Below are positions 19,342-28,431 of a DNA stretch of 64,000 nucleotides, piece after piece. The notes under the pieces were generated by a model. That model worked only from the letters and a program-made list of their open reading frames with translations, was not told the origin of the DNA and searched no databases. The position numbers and the translations under genes are program-made. Where the stretch lies: contig NC_013132.1 in the NCBI RefSeq assembly GCF_000024005.1, positions 186,001 through 250,000 of the forward strand. Reading direction: 5' to 3'. Source of the stretch: Chitinophaga pinensis DSM 2588 (GTDB lineage Bacteria; Bacteroidota; Bacteroidia; Chitinophagales; Chitinophagaceae). Within the stretch, counting starts at the first letter, position 1. Every line of letters begins with the position of its first letter.

Positions 19342-20601
19342 CTAATAACCGTATTTCTCTTTCCAGAGGTTACGCAGGTGCTTACGCATCTCGTCCTCCC
19401 GCGCGTTTTTGCCCGGATCGTACAATTTCATTCCTTTGATACGGTCAGGCAGATATTCCTGCTGGGAGAAGTTGTTCTCATAGTCATGAGAATATTCATA
19501 TCCTTTGTGATAGCCCATATCTTTCATCATCTTCGTAGGCGCATTGCGGATATGCATTGGCACAGGGAGATCTCCTGTCTGAGATACAACAGACATTGCA
19601 TTATTGATGGCCATATAAGATGCATTACTCTTTGCCGAAGAAGCAAGATAAGTAGTACACTGTGATAAGATGATCCTTGCTTCCGGGTAACCGATCATGG
19701 TCACCGCCTGGAAGCAGCTGGTCGCCAGCAGTAGTGCGTTAGGATTGGCGTTGCCGATATCTTCAGAAGCAGAGATCAGCAAACGGCGGGCAATGAATTT
19801 CACATCTTCGCCGCCCTCTATCATACGCGCCAGGTAATACACGGCCGCATTAGGATCACTCCCTCTGATAGACTTGATAAATGCAGAAATAATATCGTAG
19901 TGCTGTTCGCCTGTCTTATCATAGATCGCTACCCGCTGTTGGGCAATGTCCATCACCTTCTGGTCGGTAACGACAATAGGCCGTTCATTTTGCAGCGTGC
20001 TTACGACAAGTTCAAAGAGATTCAGTAGTTTCCTGGCGTCTCCTCCTGATATATTGAATAGTGCTGTTGTTTCTTTTAATTCGATCTGTTTACTGCCCAG
20101 CCATTCATCCTGTTGCATGGCCTGCTGTAATAATTGCAGCAATTCACGTTCGCTGAGGGGTTTCAGTACATATACCTGGCTGCGTGACAATAATGCCGAG
20201 TTGACCTCAAAAGAGGGATTCTCAGTAGTGGCGCCGATCAGGGTAATGATCCCTTTTTCAACAGCCCCCAGTAATGCATCCTGTTGTGACTTATTGAAAC
20301 GGTGAATTTCATCGATAAACAGAACGGCATATCCCTGTTTACGGGCTATTTCAATCACTTCGCGAACTTCCTTCACACCTGCCGCGATCGCGGAAAGAGT
20401 ATAAAAAGGCACGTCCAGTGTGTGTGCTATAATATTGGCGATCGTGGTTTTACCTACACCCGGAGGCCCCCACAGAATCATCGAAGGAATTCTGCCTTGT
20501 TGTAAAGCAGTACGTAGTATGCTGTCCTTGCCGGTCAGGTGTTCCTGTCCCACCAGCTCATCCAGGGTCTCGGGTCTTATGCGCTCAGCTAATGGTTCCA
20601 T
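19342..20601 (-). CDS. rarA: Replication-associated recombination protein A (RarA/MgsA) AAA ATPase
   Basis: A 419-aa clamp-loader-like AAA+ ATPase that acts at stalled forks. Walker A GPPGVGKT is at 45-52, Walker B FIDEIHRF at 95-102 and sensor 1 GATTENPS at 123-130. The C-terminal tetramerisation region includes the SIRGSDPNAAVYYLARM and KGYEYSHDY stretches typical of the family. Length is normal. The gene upstream on the same strand is a membrane protein 36 nt away, so they may be co-transcribed. Nothing links the two functions. Confidence 0.95.
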   Translation of the reverse strand: MEPLAERIRPETLDELVGQEHLTGKDSILRTALQQGRIPSMILWGPPGVGKTTIANIIAHTLDVPFYTLSAIAAGVKEVREVIEIARKQGYAVLFIDEIHRFNKSQQDALLGAVEKGIITLIGATTENPSFEVNSALLSRSQVYVLKPLSERELLQLLQQAMQQDEWLGSKQIELKETTALFNISGGDARKLLNLFELVVSTLQNERPIVVTDQKVMDIAQQRVAIYDKTGEQHYDIISAFIKSIRGSDPNAAVYYLARMIEGGEDVKFIARRLLISASEDIGNANPNALLLATSCFQAVTMIGYPEARIILSQCTTYLASSAKSNASYMAINNAMSVVSQTGDLPVPMHIRNAPTKMMKDMGYHKGYEYSHDYENNFSQQEYLPDRIKGMKLYDPGKNAREDEMRKHLRNLWKEKYGY

Positions 20602-20637
20602 TATTGTTATATTAAGGATTTGGGCTTATGTGTCAGA

Positions 20638-21168
20638 TCAGGCGCCTATATCGTCCGGATTCCCATTCTGGTCTTCGTTCTGGCGATCCCTCAACTGTTT
20701 CACGTAGATCATTGCAACTACTGCATTGCCGACAAGGATAATGCCATATACGGTCATTAGTATTTGTCCGAGAACAATACTTGACTCAATGGTACCATCT
20801 GGCATCTTTTGCGCGCTGGCTACTGCCTGATCGGCTAAGTCTTTAGCCACCAGATCCCTCCAGTCGGGATTATTCAACATGGAGGCTGTCGCCACCACTA
20901 ACAGCCCAATCAATATGGGGAAAAAACCCAGGATCTGTACCCCGTTTAGTGTATTGTCTTTTACGGGTAATTCCGGATTCCGCAAGCTTTTTTGAACACC
21001 GTTCGCTAATATGGCATGGATCAGCACTCCTCCCAGGAAAATGACAGGAAGTCCTGCCCCGATGAATCCAATCTGTAACATCCATCTCAGAAAGGCTAAC
21101 AATAAAAAGCTGGTCATGACGATACCAATGCCATTTAGTACCCTGAATAATTTTACACCAAAGTTCAT
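20638..21168 (-). CDS. Membrane protein of unknown function
   Basis: About 176 aa from the ATG at 21168. The frame is open 24 nt further upstream to a TTG, which is less likely. Four hydrophobic segments can be seen: about 9-28, 32-54, 82-103 and 140-164. The loop between the third and fourth is hydrophilic. The C-terminus is polar and Asn/Asp-rich. I do not recognise a family; the pattern resembles small DUF4199-like envelope proteins, but no diagnostic motif is present. It is divergent from the M13 peptidase gene. Confidence 0.65.
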   Translation of the reverse strand: MNFGVKLFRVLNGIGIVMTSFLLLAFLRWMLQIGFIGAGLPVIFLGGVLIHAILANGVQKSLRNPELPVKDNTLNGVQILGFFPILIGLLVVATASMLNNPDWRDLVAKDLADQAVASAQKMPDGTIESSIVLGQILMTVYGIILVGNAVVAMIYVKQLRDRQNEDQNGNPDDIGA

Positions 21169-21311
21169 GTATCCGGTTTTAAAAGACCACAAACCTACTA
21201 AAGAGTCAGCAAACCTCCCACAATCATCCTATCGATCAGACCATTTGTCAAAAAGCGCTAAGGCCGCATGGGATGTTTTAGTTATATTTAAAAACTAAAC
21301 CTGTTTATTTT

Positions 21312-23390
21312 ATGAAGAGCACTTACGCTTTGCAACTTCCATTACTGGCAGCTGTCACGCTTATGGCAGCCTGTAATGGCGGCAACACCACCAAACAAAC
21401 GCAGGATACAGCAGCTGTAGCAGCAGCAGACACGACCAAAGTCCCCGCTTTCGAAGTAAGTTCCATTGATTCAAGCGCTAAACCATGCGATGATTTCGAC
21501 CAGTATGTAAACGGCAACTGGAAGAAAAGCAACCCCATCCCCTCCACAGAAAGTCGTTGGGGCGCATTTAACGTACTGGATAAGGAAAACAAGGAAGTAC
21601 GTCTGAAAGGCATTATTCTGTCACTTGCAGATCAGAAAGATCTCAAAAAAGGTACTGAAGAGCAGCAGATCTCAGATTTCTACCGCTCATTCCTGGACAC
21701 TGCAGCTATCGAGAAACTGGCTGTTACGCCATTACAGCCTTATCTCGATAAGATTAACAGTATTCAGACACTGGCAGATTTTTCCAAAGTTTCCGGCGAA
21801 CTGGAAGCCATCGGCATTCCAGGTGTGATCAACTTCGGCGTTGAAGCAGATGCCCGTAACAGTAAAATGAATGCCCTCTACCAGGGACAGGACGGTCTGA
21901 GCCTGGGTGAAAAAAGCTATTACGAAAGACCAGACGCCAGCACTAAAGAAGTGCGCGACGAATTCGTAAAGCACATTGACAAACAATTTGCAAGCGCTGG
22001 TTTTAAAGAAGCGGAGCCGGGTAAGACCATCCTCGATTTTGAAACCAAAGTGGCTAAATTACAGCTTTCCAACGTTGAGCTGCGCGATCCGGTAGCGACC
22101 TACAACAAAGCACACTACAGCGAATTGAAGAAACTGGCGCCTGACTACGACTGGGATGCGTTCACCAATGCACAGGGTATAAAATCAGATACCCTGATCA
22201 TCCAGAACAAAGCATATGTATCCAAAGTATCAGCGCTGCTGAAAAGTACTGCTCCGGAAACACTCAAAACATGGCTGCGCTGGCAGGTATTGTCTCATTT
22301 CGCCGGCTTCCTGAACAAACAGCTGGATGATGAGAACTTCCACTTCTTCGCAAGCGTTATGCGTGGCACCAAACAACAGCGTCCACGCCTGGAACGCGCT
22401 ATCCGTGCTACAGATGGTATTATGGGTATGCCGCTGGGTAAAGTATTTGCTAAGAAATATTTCCCGGAAAGCTCCAAACAGAAGGTATCTGAAATGATCG
22501 AGAACGTACGCGCCGTATATGGCGAGCGTATCGACAGCCTGACCTGGATGAGTGCCGCTACTAAAGAAATGGCCCATAAAAAGCTGGCTTCCTTTACCTA
22601 CAAGATCGGTTATCCTGACAAATGGAAGGACTATTCCAGCATAGATATCAAACCAGCTAACCTGGTAGAAAATATCGTTGCCGCCGCGCAATATGACCAT
22701 AAAGAGGCGCTTAACAAGATCGGCAAACCGGTAGACAAAAGCGAGTGGGGTATGACTCCTCAGACCGTGAATGCCTATTATAACCCGCTTAATAACGAAG
22801 TAGTATTCCCTGCGGGTATCCTCCAGCCGCCATTCTTCAATGCCAATGCAGATGATGCGATCAACTATGGTGGTATCATTGCGGTAATCGGACACGAATT
22901 CACCCACGGTTTTGACGACCAGGGTTCTCAGTTCGACGCAGAAGGTAACCTGAAAAACTGGTGGACAGATGCTGACCGTAAGAATTTCATGGCACTGGCT
23001 AAACGTTATATCAACTATTTCAGCGGTATCGAGGTGCAGAAAGGCTTCTTTATCAATGGCGCCCTGACCATCGGTGAAAATATCGCTGACCTGGGTGGTC
23101 TGACACTGGCTTACAATGCCCTGGAGAAATCCCTGAAGGGTAAACCAGAACCAGCATTAATTGATGGTTTCAACTGGAAACAACGTTTCTTCCTGGGCTG
23201 GGCACAGGTATGGCACGCAAACACAACAGATGCTGCCCTGCGCAACCAGATCCAGACCGATCCTCACTCACCGGCAAGAGACCGTATCAATGGTCCGCTT
23301 CCTCACCTGAAAGCATTTGCTGATGCATGGGGTTGCACACCAGGTAGTAAAATGGTACTGTCTGACGATAAAAGAGTGGTTATCTGGTAA
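21312..23390 (+). CDS. M13 (neprilysin/PepO-like) zinc metallopeptidase lipoprotein
   Basis: A 692-aa exported endopeptidase. The signal peptide ends in lipobox MAAC (C21). The M13 N-domain begins near DSSAKPCDDFDQYVNG. The zinc site is H528-E-F-T-H532, with the third ligand in GENIADLGG near residue 589. The C-terminal stretch QTDPHSPARDRINGPL is a strong M13 signature. It is expected to cut small peptides in the periplasm or at the cell surface. It has its own terminator, so it is probably monocistronic. Confidence 0.95.
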   Translation: MKSTYALQLPLLAAVTLMAACNGGNTTKQTQDTAAVAAADTTKVPAFEVSSIDSSAKPCDDFDQYVNGNWKKSNPIPSTESRWGAFNVLDKENKEVRLKGIILSLADQKDLKKGTEEQQISDFYRSFLDTAAIEKLAVTPLQPYLDKINSIQTLADFSKVSGELEAIGIPGVINFGVEADARNSKMNALYQGQDGLSLGEKSYYERPDASTKEVRDEFVKHIDKQFASAGFKEAEPGKTILDFETKVAKLQLSNVELRDPVATYNKAHYSELKKLAPDYDWDAFTNAQGIKSDTLIIQNKAYVSKVSALLKSTAPETLKTWLRWQVLSHFAGFLNKQLDDENFHFFASVMRGTKQQRPRLERAIRATDGIMGMPLGKVFAKKYFPESSKQKVSEMIENVRAVYGERIDSLTWMSAATKEMAHKKLASFTYKIGYPDKWKDYSSIDIKPANLVENIVAAAQYDHKEALNKIGKPVDKSEWGMTPQTVNAYYNPLNNEVVFPAGILQPPFFNANADDAINYGGIIAVIGHEFTHGFDDQGSQFDAEGNLKNWWTDADRKNFMALAKRYINYFSGIEVQKGFFINGALTIGENIADLGGLTLAYNALEKSLKGKPEPALIDGFNWKQRFFLGWAQVWHANTTDAALRNQIQTDPHSPARDRINGPLPHLKAFADAWGCTPGSKMVLSDDKRVVIW

Positions 23391-23416
23391 TTACAATCAC
23401 ATTACGATTATAGCCA

Positions 23417-23447
23417 AGGGTTCGCCATACGGCGGACCCTTTTTTTA
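23417..23447 (+). terminator. Intrinsic terminator after the M13 peptidase
   Basis: A 10-bp stem (23417-23426 with 23431-23440, one G-U pair) with a 4-nt loop is followed by seven T residues. It lies 27 nt past the stop. Confidence 0.85.
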
Positions 23448-23524
23448 TGCCTGGTTCTGATAAATTGACATAAACCGGTCATCATTCTCCGGGATTTGTA
23501 CAATGTATTCTATTCATTATGCCT

Positions 23525-23532
23525 TAATTTTG
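23525..23532 (+). promoter_or_regulatory. Promoter -7 element (TAATTTTG)
   Basis: A perfect TAnnTTTG match, 32 nt before the ATG at 23565. It supports that start over the in-frame ATG at 23496, which lies upstream of the promoter. Confidence 0.55.
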
Positions 23533-23564
23533 TATATTATTCACCGGAATTAATCTTTGAACCA

Positions 23565-23798
23565 ATGACCGGCCTGTTAAAACAATACCGCACAGAAATT
23601 CGTAATATATTTATTATCGCCCTGCTGGCGTTAATCGCACCTTACTTACCGAAGCTGTCAGCTTTCCTGCTGACCACTGCTACCGGATCAATTATTACTC
23701 TGAGCCTGGCAGGTTCCCTGGTACTTGCCTTTACGCTTAAGATCTACTTCCGCATATTAGTGATGCGTATTAATAAAGACAACGAGGCTGCTGCCTGA
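23565..23798 (+). CDS. Small two-helix membrane protein
   Basis: A 77-aa protein with two hydrophobic segments (about 16-32 and 36-63) and a charged C-terminal tail. The start at 23565 was chosen because a -7 element (23525-23532) sits between it and the longer in-frame start. It is followed by a YHS-domain lipoprotein gene after 20 nt, so the two are probably co-transcribed. No family recognised. Confidence 0.6.
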   Translation: MTGLLKQYRTEIRNIFIIALLALIAPYLPKLSAFLLTTATGSIITLSLAGSLVLAFTLKIYFRILVMRINKDNEAAA

Positions 23799-23818
23799 TT
23801 CCTTTAACCGCTAACAAT

Positions 23819-24130
23819 ATGACGATGAAGCATTTACTGAATGCATCCTATATACTGCTGCTTGCAGCCTTTATGACTGCCTGTGGCAACTCCGGCACAC
23901 AACACACTGCTGGTACTGATTCTGTCACTACACAACCTGCGGAACATGCTCCGGCTGAAAATGCAGTTGTTGCCGGTAAACTGCCGGATCCTGTGTGTGG
24001 CATGCCTTATGATACCATGTACAAAGAGTGGAGTGTATATAAAACGGATACTTTACATTTCTGTTCTCCTACCTGCAAACGTGTATTTGAGAAAAATCCT
24101 GAGAAATACGCAGGTAAACTGGGATTATAA
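23819..24130 (+). CDS. YHS-domain lipoprotein
   Basis: A 103-aa protein with a signal peptide and lipobox (MTAC, C22), then a Thr/Ala/Pro-rich spacer. A C-terminal YHS domain (about 55-103) has DPVCGMPYD and FCSPTCKRVFEKNPEKY. The cysteines of this domain usually bind metal (copper or iron), as in metal chaperones and P-type ATPase partners. A role in envelope metal handling is inferred. It shares a transcript with the preceding small membrane protein and possibly with the lipoprotein after it. Confidence 0.85.
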   Translation: MTMKHLLNASYILLLAAFMTACGNSGTQHTAGTDSVTTQPAEHAPAENAVVAGKLPDPVCGMPYDTMYKEWSVYKTDTLHFCSPTCKRVFEKNPEKYAGKLGL

Positions 24131-24176
24131 TGTAACTAAGCGGGACTTTTTGCGTTCTAATTACAAACTCCTATGC

Positions 24177-24584
24177 ATGAGATCACTATTAACCAGCTTG
24201 CTGCTACTCATGTTATTTTGCAGCTGCGAAAAAAATGACATAGAGGCTACCCCCTCAATAGATGTTACCGGATCCTGGCAGTTATCCCAGCAGTTATCCA
24301 TGCCTGATACTGCCTGGCAGACAATAGGTCCGAAAGATTCTGCGTATTATATATTTGGCCGTAACGGACAATTCGTCTTTGACGCCAAATCATATCACCT
24401 TAGTGGAACTTATAAAGTAATTCCCGCCGGTAAAAGGGTCAACCTGATCATCACCGGCCAGGACTCTGTCACCCAATACCTTCAGGTAGAACGATTGACA
24501 GATACCAGCATCAGGGTAGATGACTGGCTCATAGGCGTCACCAAAGAGCAGATAAGCCGTCAGTTTATCCTCATCAATAAATAA
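24177..24584 (+). CDS. Lipocalin-like lipoprotein
   Basis: A 135-aa protein from the ATG at 24177; the frame is open further upstream but that part overlaps the YHS gene. The signal peptide ends in FCSC. The mature part has the layout VTGSWQLSQ, FGRNGQFVFD, YHLSGTYKV and VNLIITG. This resembles small lipocalin-like beta-barrel lipoproteins common in Bacteroidota. Function unknown. Confidence 0.65.
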   Translation: MRSLLTSLLLLMLFCSCEKNDIEATPSIDVTGSWQLSQQLSMPDTAWQTIGPKDSAYYIFGRNGQFVFDAKSYHLSGTYKVIPAGKRVNLIITGQDSVTQYLQVERLTDTSIRVDDWLIGVTKEQISRQFILINK

Positions 24585-25057
24585 TCCTTCATAAGCAATA
24601 AAGACATAAAAAAGTCCCGGGATAATTCCCGGGACGTTCGATTAAAACAGCTTATGAAAATCTACGCTTACGTTCAAATTATATTGTAAAATTACCCGCC
24701 GTGTATTACTCCATTGTTACGCCTACATTATCTGCGTATTAACAATTGGAAAAATTAAAAATTAAGAATTAAGGATTAAGAATTCTAAGAAAAACCGCCT
24801 AATCCCCCCTTAAACCCTCACTAAAATTGCCATTGACAGGTATATCTGATAATAGTCATTCTCTCACCTCTCACATAATAATACTCACCGCTGGAGTCAC
24901 TTCATTTCATTTCAATTCTTATCGTTAATTCCTAATCTAAAGTCATCTGCTCCTCCTGCTATCACCTAACAACCACATAACCACTATCCCCAAACCTCCC
25001 ATTACTCACCGCCAGAGGCCACTTCACACCAATTTTTAATTCTTAATTCCTAATTCT
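24585..25057. other. Repeat-rich intergenic region
   Basis: About 470 nt without a credible ORF. It holds a GC-rich hairpin at 24614-24635 and a run of AATTAAG-type units at 24747-24783. It also holds two imperfect copies of a roughly 55-nt unit at 24882-24938 and 25003-25059. Both copies start with TACTCACCG, then a CACTTCA core, then TAATTC-like repeats. Those repeats match the family seen at 8978 and 16775. Confidence 0.6.
24614..24635 (-). terminator. GC-rich hairpin
   Basis: A perfect 9-bp stem GTCCCGGGA (24614-24622 with 24627-24635) has a 4-nt loop. On the minus strand it is followed by seven T residues; on the plus strand no T-run follows. It lies 29 nt past the lipocalin-like gene. 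Confidence 0.55.
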
Positions 25058-25129
25058 TCTAAAATCTATAGCGCATAAAAAAGCCTGGCTTTATAAAGCC
25101 AGGCTTTTTTATGCGCTATAGATTTTAGA
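25058..25129. terminator. 72-nt perfect palindrome with a terminator core
   Basis: Positions 25058-25093 and 25094-25129 are exact reverse complements: 36-bp arms with no spacer. The inner part (AAAAAAGCCTGGCTTTA and its mirror) is a classical bidirectional terminator. The outer arms extend through the stop codon and last sense codon of the Oar-like TonB receptor gene. It is far longer than the other terminators here. Confidence 0.9.
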
Positions 25130-28100
25130 ATGAATACCTCAATCCCAGCTGCATCTGGTGTCTGCTTCCAAAGAAATCTCTGGAATAAGGCGTACCAGGG
25201 TTAGACCACTCGTATACTGGGTAAGCAGAAGGAGAGCCTGGAGTTTTTTGTGACAAACCTACACTCGCAGTTGAGTTGAAGGTGTTTGGAGAGAAGTATT
25301 GGATACCCCAGTCCTTGTTCAACAGGTTTGTCAGGTTGATGATATCATAAGTCAGTGTCAGCGTGTGAGTGGATTTACCGGCTTTGAAGTTGAAATCCTG
25401 TGAGAAACGGAAGTCAGCCTGTGTATTCCATGGCGTACGACCACCGTTACGTTCTGTGAACTGACCTTTACGGCTGCTCAGGTATTTATCGCCTTCTACA
25501 TAAGCAAAGAACGCGTCAGCCATTGCCTGGTTAGCAGGAGTGAAGAACTGACGTGCTTCTGCCTGATCTTTTGGAATGTACGCCAGACTAACCTGCTGAG
25601 GTGTACCCTGGATAGTTGCATTCACGAAACCATAAGAGAATGGCAGACCGGAAGAAGTGTTGAAGAACAGCGCGAAGTTAGACACAAAACGACCCTTGTG
25701 ATTCCAGTCCATTTTGTAGTTAGCGGTTGCTACGATACGGTGACGGATGTCAAAGTTAGAGTAAGCCAGGTGTGGATCGTTAGGATTCAGTGCCTGGTTC
25801 AGCTGCCAGTTAGACTCCATAGAGTTACGGATACCGTTCGTGATATCTTTAGACTGACCATATGTATATGCTAAGCTGAAGTTAAAGCCGAAGTCAAATG
25901 CTTTGCTTGCCTGACCAGTAACCGCATAACGGTAACCTTTCTTTGTATTAGACAACAGGTAAGCGTTGGTGAATTTAGAGTTGATCTTGGTACCACTGTA
26001 GATAGGCTGTTGCTTATCGGTATCGTAGATATTGTAGGTAGGATTATCTACCAGGTTCACCTGCTGGAACTTCAGATCGTAGATAGTCTTGGTATAGATA
26101 CCTTCGATAGTAAATCTCCATCTGTTCTTAGTAGAGTAGTCCAGTGCTGCACTACTTCTCCACATCTGTGGCATCTTGAAGTTGTTGTCGATCAGATCCA
26201 CCTGCGTAGCACCAGATGCATCGTGTACATCAACACCCTGTGCGGTTACAAACTGCGCTGCACCCTGGTCAGATACTTTTACAGGATTGCTGTTTGCTGC
26301 AGGAGGAGCAGCTGCGGTAAAGCGTTTGTCATATGCACCATAGGTAGTACCGTTGTTGTAGTAAGCATAGCCTAACCAAGCGAATGGAATACGACCGGTA
26401 AACAGACCTGTTCCACCACGCAGTACCAGACTCTGGTCGCCTTTGATGTCGTAGTTAAAGCCCAGACGGGGGGAGATCTGAATATTGTTCAGGTATTTGT
26501 TGTTGATATCTTTTGGCTTCGTGTAGCTGTAAGTAGTACCGAAGTTAGGATCTACCGGAGCATTCGTTGTCTTGTCACTCAGGCTCTGTCTGTTAGGCAG
26601 ATTTGTGTAGTCAAAACGGAGACCTGGAGTCAGTTTGAAACGATCAGTTATCTGGATCTCATCCTGTCCGTACAGGCTATACATACCAATTTTGAACTGA
26701 GCTGGTGGATTCGCCATGATATAATCACGGGAATTATTAGCATAGTTAAAGTTAGCACGTACCCGGCTTGGTGCGTCATTCAGGAAGTCGTTGATGCTTT
26801 CATAGTCAACACGACCATTCCAGGAGTTCACGAAACCATAAGTGATGTTATACAGCTCATTATGCGTACCGATAGTGATGTTGTGTTTACCCTTGAAGAT
26901 ATTCACATTATCAGTGAATTCAAAAGTCTTCTGCTTCATGTTGAAGATAGACGCTTCACGGTCTGTACCCAGGAAAATAGTACCACCTCTTGATTTGATC
27001 TGAATCTGTGCCAGGGAAGGATCAGAAGTCGGGTCACGGTAGTCATGAACGGTAGAGTAACCAACGATCAAACTGTTAGAAACGGAGTTATTAAAACGGC
27101 TTTTCACCTCCAGTACGGTAGAAGACTGATTGTTTACCTGTTTGAAGTCGATACCGCTGAAACGGAAGTTCTGCTGGTCGCGCTCCAGGTTGGTAGCTTC
27201 TGAAGTAATGGTATTGTTACGCAGTGACAACTGGTGTTTATCATTGATATTCCAGTCTAAGCGGTTAAAGTACTTATTGGAATTTGAATAAATAGAAGTG
27301 TTGCCATAAGTTCCCGGATCATACTTACCAGATTTGCTCACATCCAGATCCAGCATGTGCTGACGGATCTGTTCAGCTTCCTGTACAGTGATCAGCGGCA
27401 TATCAGCTGAACCAGCACCCAGGATCACCGGATCACGACGACGTGCGATCTCTTCGTTGGTGAAGAAGAATAATTTATCCTTGATAATAGGGAAACCTAA
27501 TCTGATACCGGTCTGATAGTCATGGAAACTGGAAGGCAGTTTGGAACCGTCACCGGCATTGTTTTTACCGATCAGGTCAGCATTACGGCCAAAACCGTAT
27601 ACCGAACCATGGAATTCGTTCGTACCGCTACGGGTTACCGCGTTGATACTACCACCCAGAAAGTTACCGATTTTCACATCATATGGAGCCAGGTATACCT
27701 GGATATCCTGGATCGCATCCAGTGATACCGGGTTGGAACGGGTACTGCTACCAGGCTGTCCGGAGCTATTGCTCTGACCACCCATGGAAGGGCTGAAGCC
27801 GATCGCATCGTTATTGATCGCGCCATCCAATGTAACGTTATTGTAACGGTAGTTGGTACCCAGGAAAGAGTTGTTATTACTCTGTGGAGTAGCACGGGTA
27901 AAGTCCTGGAAACTACGGTTGATCGAAGGCAGGGTTTTCAACTGGTTCTGACCAATTTTGAAAGAACCGCCTTTCTGTGTGGTGTTGCCTTTTACTACTA
28001 CTTCGCTCAGTGCAGTAGAAGCATCGGCCAACTGGAAATTGAAAGTAGAGCTACCCAGGGAAAGATTAATTCCGGGAGCTTCTTCAGTTTTAAAACCTAT

Positions 28101-28358
28101 ATAGGAAACGGTGATTGTGTATGGACCACCAGGGTTAACGTTGTTGATGAGGTAACGACCGTCTGCCTGTGTCTGCGCACCGTAACGGGTACCTGTAGAA
28201 GTGTTTACTGCCAGTATTGTAACCCCTGGCAGGGCCTCTCCTTTACTGCTCACTATTTTCCCGGTGATCTGGGAAGTGGTGATCTGAGCTCTTAAGCCGG
28301 CAGCCGACAGTACAAGGATACTCACAAATAACAATAATGAATAGAATTGCTTATTCAC
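25125..28358 (-). CDS. Oar-like TonB-dependent outer-membrane receptor
   Basis: A 1077-aa receptor. Signal peptide about 1-24 (ends LRAQ). A carboxypeptidase-regulatory-like domain follows (about 31-112, GKIVSSKGEALPGVTILAV). The plug domain contains LDGAINNDAIGFSP and GGSINAVTRSGTNEFHGS, the latter typical of the Oar subfamily. The barrel runs to the C-terminal strand ending LGLRYSF. Cargo is unknown; Oar-type receptors have been linked to siderophore, peptide or protein handling. The upstream region carries an 11-bp repeat array next to TACGTTTG, shared with other genes at 35-40 kb, which suggests co-regulation (inference). The gene end lies in a 72-nt palindrome. Confidence 0.92.
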   Translation of the reverse strand: MNKQFYSLLLFVSILVLSAAGLRAQITTSQITGKIVSSKGEALPGVTILAVNTSTGTRYGAQTQADGRYLINNVNPGGPYTITVSYIGFKTEEAPGINLSLGSSTFNFQLADASTALSEVVVKGNTTQKGGSFKIGQNQLKTLPSINRSFQDFTRATPQSNNNSFLGTNYRYNNVTLDGAINNDAIGFSPSMGGQSNSSGQPGSSTRSNPVSLDAIQDIQVYLAPYDVKIGNFLGGSINAVTRSGTNEFHGSVYGFGRNADLIGKNNAGDGSKLPSSFHDYQTGIRLGFPIIKDKLFFFTNEEIARRRDPVILGAGSADMPLITVQEAEQIRQHMLDLDVSKSGKYDPGTYGNTSIYSNSNKYFNRLDWNINDKHQLSLRNNTITSEATNLERDQQNFRFSGIDFKQVNNQSSTVLEVKSRFNNSVSNSLIVGYSTVHDYRDPTSDPSLAQIQIKSRGGTIFLGTDREASIFNMKQKTFEFTDNVNIFKGKHNITIGTHNELYNITYGFVNSWNGRVDYESINDFLNDAPSRVRANFNYANNSRDYIMANPPAQFKIGMYSLYGQDEIQITDRFKLTPGLRFDYTNLPNRQSLSDKTTNAPVDPNFGTTYSYTKPKDINNKYLNNIQISPRLGFNYDIKGDQSLVLRGGTGLFTGRIPFAWLGYAYYNNGTTYGAYDKRFTAAAPPAANSNPVKVSDQGAAQFVTAQGVDVHDASGATQVDLIDNNFKMPQMWRSSAALDYSTKNRWRFTIEGIYTKTIYDLKFQQVNLVDNPTYNIYDTDKQQPIYSGTKINSKFTNAYLLSNTKKGYRYAVTGQASKAFDFGFNFSLAYTYGQSKDITNGIRNSMESNWQLNQALNPNDPHLAYSNFDIRHRIVATANYKMDWNHKGRFVSNFALFFNTSSGLPFSYGFVNATIQGTPQQVSLAYIPKDQAEARQFFTPANQAMADAFFAYVEGDKYLSSRKGQFTERNGGRTPWNTQADFRFSQDFNFKAGKSTHTLTLTYDIINLTNLLNKDWGIQYFSPNTFNSTASVGLSQKTPGSPSAYPVYEWSNPGTPYSRDFFGSRHQMQLGLRYSF

Positions 28359-28376
28359 GTCTTTTCAATTTTGACG

Positions 28377-28431
28377 CAAACGTATCCCTGCTACATTACG
28401 CATATGTTAACACAATATTAAATTAATGTTA
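28377..28431 (-). promoter_or_regulatory. PHO-box-like array and -7 element of the Oar-like receptor
   Basis: On the plus strand, tetramers ATTA, GTTA, ATTA, GTTA start at 28395, 28406, 28417 and 28428, exactly 11 bp apart. The minus-strand -7 element TACGTTTG lies at 28377-28384, with 10 bp between it and the first tetramer. In gene sense the units read TTAACA, TTAATA, TTAACA, GTAATG. The spacing is the same as at the 34.99, 37.88 and 38.52 kb sites. Confidence 0.7.

Noticed and set aside
23496..23564. N-terminal extension of the small membrane protein
   Set aside because: A TAnnTTTG promoter element at 23525-23532 lies inside this stretch, so transcription probably starts after it. The shorter start gives a normal two-helix protein.
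23883..24176. Upstream extension of the lipocalin-like lipoprotein frame
   Set aside because: It overlaps the YHS-domain gene in another frame, while the ATG at 24177 gives a perfect lipoprotein signal peptide.
24747..25057. CRISPR-like array
   Set aside because: Repeats are short, AT-rich, irregularly spaced and partly inverted, with no constant spacer length and no cas genes.
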